From NCBI GenBank assembly GCA_029891345.1, contig CM056999.1, positions 25,145,418-25,209,417 of the forward strand: 64,000 nucleotides of DNA, written 5' to 3'. Below, piece by piece: positions 59,142 through 64,000 of this stretch. The notes under the pieces are model-generated. The model saw only the letters and a program-made list of their open reading frames with translations. It had not been told where the DNA came from and did no database searches. Made by a program: the position numbers and the translations under genes. How positions within the stretch are numbered: the stretch's first letter is position 1; each line of letters begins with the position of its first letter. The stretch comes from Dryococelus australis (Eukaryota > Arthropoda > Insecta > Phasmatodea > Phasmatidae).

Positions 59142-60769
59142 AAAATTTGTGGCGCCCTGTTAGAAAGTATGGAACAAATTATTCTTTTTTACATTAATGT
59201 GTGGTGATTGTGATATGTTTGGAAAACACTTTAATTAAATAACTTGGGTGCAAAAAGCCAAAATAAAAAAAAATTCCGCAACCCTCTTGCTCCTAGTACT
59301 CAACACTCCTTGTATCTCGGGGTTTTTTTTTTTTTCAGCTGTCACTGGCTGTATTTTTTTTGCAGCTAGAATGTCACTACCCTTCTCAAAAAAAAAAAAA
59401 GGTGTATTTGTCCCTTCTCCTCAACCCCCCCCACCCCCTCTCTTTTTCGTCAAAGGTCCGTTAGCTTTTTCCACAGAAACAAAGAGGGATGGCAGAATTA
59501 TCGACCTGCAACATCTGGGTGTTATTACGGGGGGGGGGGGGGGGGGGGCTTTAACTATGGCAGCTATGTTTTGTGGCATGACAGGATGCCATTAGGAGGG
59601 GGAGAGCGGGGGTGCAACCTACACATAACTGAAGGGTCACAGAGAGAAAGAGAGAGAAGAGAGAGGAGTGATGTAAGAGTGAGAGATGAGACAACAGACA
59701 GTTGGCCACTTTCCTCAACATCCCCGGACAATTTATGGCTATTACTCCCCTTTCTTTTTTTTTCTTTATATAGCCTACACCCAAAGTGTTTTTTTCCTTT
59801 ATTTTGGGAAGAAAGGGCGTGCTATACAGGAGTAAATACTGTAATTCTTACTTGGTGACTCGCTATGTATACGTGAACTGTACGCAAAAACAATCGACTG
59901 GGAGGAAATGTCATTCACGGACTACCCTACAACAATGGTGTCACCATTTTAAACACTTCACTCTCTAATAGTCTGCAGCACTGCTGTGGCTGACTGTACG
60001 GATGATTTATAATGTTGTCGCACAGCATGCTATTTCTACATCTGTTCTATTGACAATCTAAGGGTTTTCAGAGAGCCAGGCACTTCCAAAGCAGTCTTCT
60101 GGCTAAGGGTTTCTTGCAGAGTGAAGTGGTGGGGTGTTATACATACACAAAAATTCATGAATGCATTCACCACTACAAGAGAATAACAAACTTATAAGGG
60201 AAAAACACATACGCCCTTGTGAAAATCTTTTAAATTCTTTCTTTCTTTCTTTTCTTCTTGCAGCTTTACTCGTATGAAGTCCATGGCTACTTCTTGAAAA
60301 ATATTTACACATCATTGAGAACAATGATTACTCTTACGTAATTGGCAACACATAGCACTGAGAAAAGAACAATTATTTGTTAGGTAATGGCTTTGTTCTT
60401 GCAACCTGCTCTCACAGCTTCAGTCTTGGGTTGCTTTCGTTTAGCCTGCCTTACTAATTTACGTTACTTTACATAGATTTTAAAGATCAAATAAAGCTAA
60501 GGCGAATTTATATACGGGTTAAACCTAGGGTGTGCAAGAGATAATGTCAAAGAAGCACTCGACACACCAACCTGTTAGAAGATTCATCATTTTGAAAGCT
60601 TTACTGAACATTGTTGCACTGATGTGTCATGTGGCTACTCTATCTAACTGCAACTGCTGTATTACTGGGTTATATCTGGACATGCACTGCAAGATTTGTA
60701 GCACTGGGATTAGCTAAATAGCTATACTGACACTGACGGCTGTAGACGCAGTTTTCTAGGGGCATTGCC
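59142..60769. other. Low-complexity and intergenic DNA
   Basis: 59,320-59,340 and 59,388-59,400 are T and A runs, 59,529-59,548 is a 20-base G run, and 59,640-59,680 is GAGA-rich. The frames at 59,248-59,595 and 59,571-59,858 come from this composition. Confidence 0.5.
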
Positions 60770-61390
60770 AGCAGACTCCATCTCTGTCAAAAGCAGCAAT
60801 TGACAACTGCAAAGTGCCTCCTGACACTGGGTGTCACTGAATGTAGCAGGTTAGCTGTCTTGGGGTGACGCTAAGGCTTCATTGTGAGCCGCTCAGTGGC
60901 TACCGGGTCATTCCTTGTCAGACCTTGTACTCCAACCGGTGAATTGCACGTGGTGGATGGAGCAGGTTAGCTGTCTTGGGGTGACGCTAAGGCTTTATCG
61001 TGAGAAGTTCAGCGGTTACCGTGTCACTCATTGTCTGACCTGGTGCTCCAACTACTGAATTGCACGTGGTGGATGGAGCAGATTTGCTGTCATTGGGAAG
61101 CGCTTAGGCTTTATCGTGAGCCACTCAGTGACTACAGAGTCACTCCTTGTCAGACACGGATCTCCAACCAGCGAATTGCATTTTGTGGATTTAGCAGAAT
61201 ATCTGTCTTGGGGTTGCTCTAAATCTTCATAGTGAGCTGCTCATAAGCTACAGGGTTACTCCTTGTCGGAGTTTGCACTCCAACCAGCGAATTACACATG
61301 GTGGATGGAACAGGTTAGCTGTCTTGAGGTGGCTCTAAGGCTTTATCATGAGCCACTAAGTGGATACGTGGTCAATGAAATAGGTTAACT
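60770..61390 (+). repeat. 116-bp tandem repeat, about five copies
   Basis: Unit starts AGCAGGTTAGCTGTCTTGGG at 60,845, 60,961, 61,077, 61,193 and 61,309, with diverged words in some copies, so the period is exactly 116 bp each time. Each unit ends with a GAATTGCACGTGGTGGATGG-like stretch. A lone partial unit (GTCACTCCTTCATG and ACGTGGTGGATGGAGTGG) lies at about 63,488-63,536. Confidence 0.9.
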
Positions 61391-61740
61391 TACTTACTTT
61401 CTGCTGTTGCTTCCTTGAAAAGTGTACCTAGTAGGAGGCTGAACCGTATGTTTGTGCCAAGTGCCTTGCGCTGTGGGCCCCGTGTGTTGGGTAGTCATAA
61501 AATTGTGTGATGTTTTGCTACTTGCAAACTACCCAGTTAAAGGAGCCCACAGTACTAGCCTTATATCTGCAATGGTTTGGCAGAACCCATTCACCAGTCG
61601 CTGCCTTGGGGCAGTGCGTTTACAGGGGGGTTGAGAGGTACAAATCACCTTTGAAATTAAAATGCAGTGTATCATCTTGAACGTATATATTTTCGTGAGA
61701 AGAAACACTGCGACTCTTACTAACTCCTATGCTTTTGTAG

Positions 61741-61810
61741 TTACAAACAACTGGCAGAAGTTAAGTTGGAAACAGGTGAAGGGGAGCTATTAAAGAGAGT
61801 GCAAACCTAG
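61741..61810 (+). CDS. Possible terminal exon
   Basis: After CTATGCTTTTGTAG, a phase-2 exon reads 22 residues (beginning YKQLAEVKLE) to a TAG at 61,808. The peptide is charged and helix-like. Alternatively CAG|GTGAAG at 61,774 could be a donor and the exon only 34 bp. The exon at 54,464 ends in phase 1, so the two do not join directly. No AATAAA was seen nearby, so support is weak. Confidence 0.25.
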
Positions 61811-62799
61811 AGTAACTAATATTGTATTCATGAGAACGACTGAAACTCCACTGTTGTTTATTGTCCTCCTGAAGTTACGTTTCGTAACACTCCCAAGAGA
61901 AGTGCGTGTCTCAGGAGTTGAAGTAAGCATTGCTGGTAGTAGTTCAGTTGCGGCAAAGAGCCATAGTACTGCGGTATTAAGGGGATCTGCTGAGTTGCTA
62001 AGGTTGAAGAAGCCAATGCAATGGTAACTCGACATCAACTGGTATTCTGGGAGTTCGTCCAACTCTAAATACAGACTGGTGTCTTCCTTCAGCTTCCTTC
62101 ATGCATGTTCGGATGGCCGGCTCCTTCCTGTGTGTATGGCGTCATCTCTTGTTGTGCTCTCTTGGCAAGGGATGGAAGCAGGTTTGAGGCAGGGGTGCAT
62201 GACTGACATTTATATTTTATTGCTACTGGTAACAGTGGGTAGTATTCATCTGTCGAGTGTAGCAGTCTATGTTTGTCCTGAGATAAGAGTGTCGTGGCTT
62301 CCCACGGGCTGAGTTCAATTTGTAGATGCTTATAGAGTGCATTGCCAGCTACACGTTATGCATCAACACCATGGTATCGATCTTGACATGTGAGCCATTT
62401 TGGAATTTTTTTAGTAGTGGAAATTAAAGCCTTTCGGCTTGCTGTTGGCCAGACAGCATTTTCATATATCACAAGGGTTGAGTTATTTATGGTTTTGTTT
62501 TGAATAATATTGTGTTATATTTGATTTTAATGCATTTTTCCAACCATACTACAGTACTGGTAACCACAACAGTCTTGCCATAACGTATAATTGATATGTC
62601 CATTAGACTTGATATCCGATTTCTTCTACTTAAACATTGTTTACCATTTCATGTAATGTTTATGGCAGAATTGTGTCTGGCTGTAAATTAATCACTGTGT
62701 ACCTACTTTCATAACACATATTTGATATGTGACGACTATGTTGGTTCGTAACACAGTCGGATGGGAGCAAGGTCCCAGTGGTTATCAGGCTATGATCAC
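61811..62799. other. Intergenic DNA
   Basis: Open frames on both strands at 61,790-62,062 have no recognised motif; otherwise nothing seen. Confidence 0.35.
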
Positions 62800-63260
62800 C
62801 CTTAATAAGTGAAACTCTTAGTGTGGAGTTGTTTGAAGTACCTGGCGCTTTGCAAGGACATGACCCTTAGGAAAAGTTGGCCTTTGCAAGGGACGAAGAC
62901 AGTTTGGGTGAGGTGAAGTCTCTTGATGATCGGGGTGATGGTAATGGAGGTCTTACCTTTACTCTGTCCCACTGGTGGTTGTTTGGCTGAGTATGTTCTC
63001 TTGTTCAGGGTTGTTGGTTTGGTCGGAACTGCGGTTAGTAGAGAGCTCCAGTGGTGGTTTTCCGGCATCTGCTTGTCTTGGGTTGGAGTGATGACAGCAC
63101 GCTGGTTCTCACAGCTAGCTGGAGGTGAGGTGGTGGTTCGGAGTGGAGCACCTCTGGGTAATCCCCAGTACCACCGGCACTCCCAGGTGGAAGCAGGTAA
63201 CCACGGACGTGCTTCTCCAGCGGTCTTGATCAAAGGCTTAAATAGTCATGCAGGGTAAAC
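62800..63260 (-). repeat. Possible minus-strand promoter unit
   Basis: The minus strand reads GACTATTTAAGCC at about 63,235-63,247, close to the GACTATA..AGTC boxes of family L, and TGGTGG/CTGGTGG-like words follow. The 143-codon minus-strand frame (62,802-63,233) starts just downstream, lacks recognised motifs, and is mirrored by a plus-strand frame. It is tentatively another LTR-like unit. Confidence 0.3.
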
Positions 63261-64000
63261 GAGGATGAGAGGCATCACCAATTCCCTGGCTGGTGTAGGT
63301 CAGTTACCCAATGGTTGGTCAGCCGAAAGTACAGCCATGGCCTTAGATTCACTCATTGTGTACCTCTTCTGTGGGTGAACGGCATGGGCAGTGCGTTACT
63401 ATGTTTTGCGCTTCCCCCAAAGACGGGGTGAAGACAGTTTCCTAACTAAGAGTGCCTAGAGATGATTGATTCACTGCTTCATCAGGCGTGTCACTCCTTC
63501 ATGCAGGGTTTTACGTGGTGGATGGAGTGGATTAACTGACTTGTCTGTGTTAACTGCTTTTTCATGTAGTGTTCCTACTAGGGGGTTTTACCATTCTACG
63601 CACCAGGTTCCTTGCCGTACCTCGCCCGTTGTATAGGTGGCCTATAAATATGTGTGTGTTTTTGACGCTTGAGGTGTCCTTCAGTTATGGTGTAGTCCGT
63701 GGTTCTACCCTATTATAGGAAAATATCAATATTGCTTTCTCCTGCTGTTCCCTTCAGGGGCGACACTTGCTAGTGATGTTAGAGAGGGTTAGCAGAGCTC
63801 AACCCAATTAGTTGCTTACTGCAGTTAAAGAGTTACTTATTTATTCCCGCTATAATAAACACAATGGCTTAAACTATCTCTTACGCTCAGTCTTTCGGCA
63901 ACCAACTGGCTGTATGGAAATTATATGACAAAGACAGGTGAAGGTGCCTTTTGGTATTGCTAGAGCGGATAATCTTGAATGTTTACATAAAAGAAATTTT
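63261..64000. other. Repeat-like flank to the window end
   Basis: Contains the stray 116-bp-repeat fragment near 63,500 and AATAAACACAATGG at 63,854, reminiscent of the AATAAACACAGTG of family L but in the other orientation. No gene recognised. Confidence 0.35.

Noticed and set aside
60770..61390. CRISPR-like regular spacing
   Set aside because: The whole 116-bp unit repeats; there are no short repeats with unique spacers, and the DNA is eukaryotic.
62802..63233. 143-codon minus-strand frame
   Set aside because: A similar-length plus-strand frame overlaps it, no motif was recognised, and the Pro/Thr-rich composition fits GC-richer repeat DNA.

Overview
The window is eukaryotic nuclear DNA, most likely from an insect or other arthropod. 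It is AT-rich and has no bacterial-style gene packing. The genes that can be seen are short exons bounded by GT-AG or GC-AG splice sites. The rest is dominated by decayed animal transposons: P element, hAT, pogo/Tigger-like and LTR families. A stick insect or another insect with a large genome would fit, but that is a weak guess. No rRNA, canonical tRNA, operon or CRISPR array was found.

Layout. 1.5-6.0 kb holds two diverged copies of a long repeat, here called family L, with minus-strand promoter and poly(A) signals; a third copy lies at 27.9-29.9 kb and a fragment at 31.7 kb. 8.1-8.8 kb is an interspersed repeat whose inverted partner is at 53.0-53.7 kb. 10.1-11.55 kb is a hAT-type element with target-site duplication. 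12.5-13.3 kb is an LTR-like relic. 14.8-25.4 kb is a nest: outer 19-bp terminal inverted repeats, a dispersed repeat (E1) inside them, a pogo/Tigger-like element inserted in E1 at a TA, and inside that a 6.2-kb block carrying a ruined P-element transposase on the minus strand. The second E1 copy (49.5-51.6 kb, inverted) preserves the empty target site. 32.8-39.7 kb is a decayed LTR retroelement with paired LTRs, a primer-binding-site-like sequence, Cys-knuckle-like CxxC motifs and a damaged protease. 40.9-42.5 kb and 57.0-57.8 kb hold further minus-strand LTR-like units. 46.1-47.6 kb is a second pogo/Tigger-like copy. 54.8-56.5 kb is a string of degenerate pogo-end-like units, and 60.8-61.4 kb is a 116-bp tandem repeat.

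Host coding sequence. The best candidate is the 3' end of a plus-strand gene with exons at about 48,120-48,281, 52,548-52,771 and 52,850-52,892. The phases agree, the last intron is a 78-bp GC-AG intron, and AATAAA follows the stop. A separate well-bounded exon lies at 54,326-54,464, and a possible terminal exon at 61,741-61,810. I could not recognise the protein families. All other coding-like stretches are transposon relics or unsupported open frames. Comparisons were made by eye and boundaries are approximate unless tied to a named motif.
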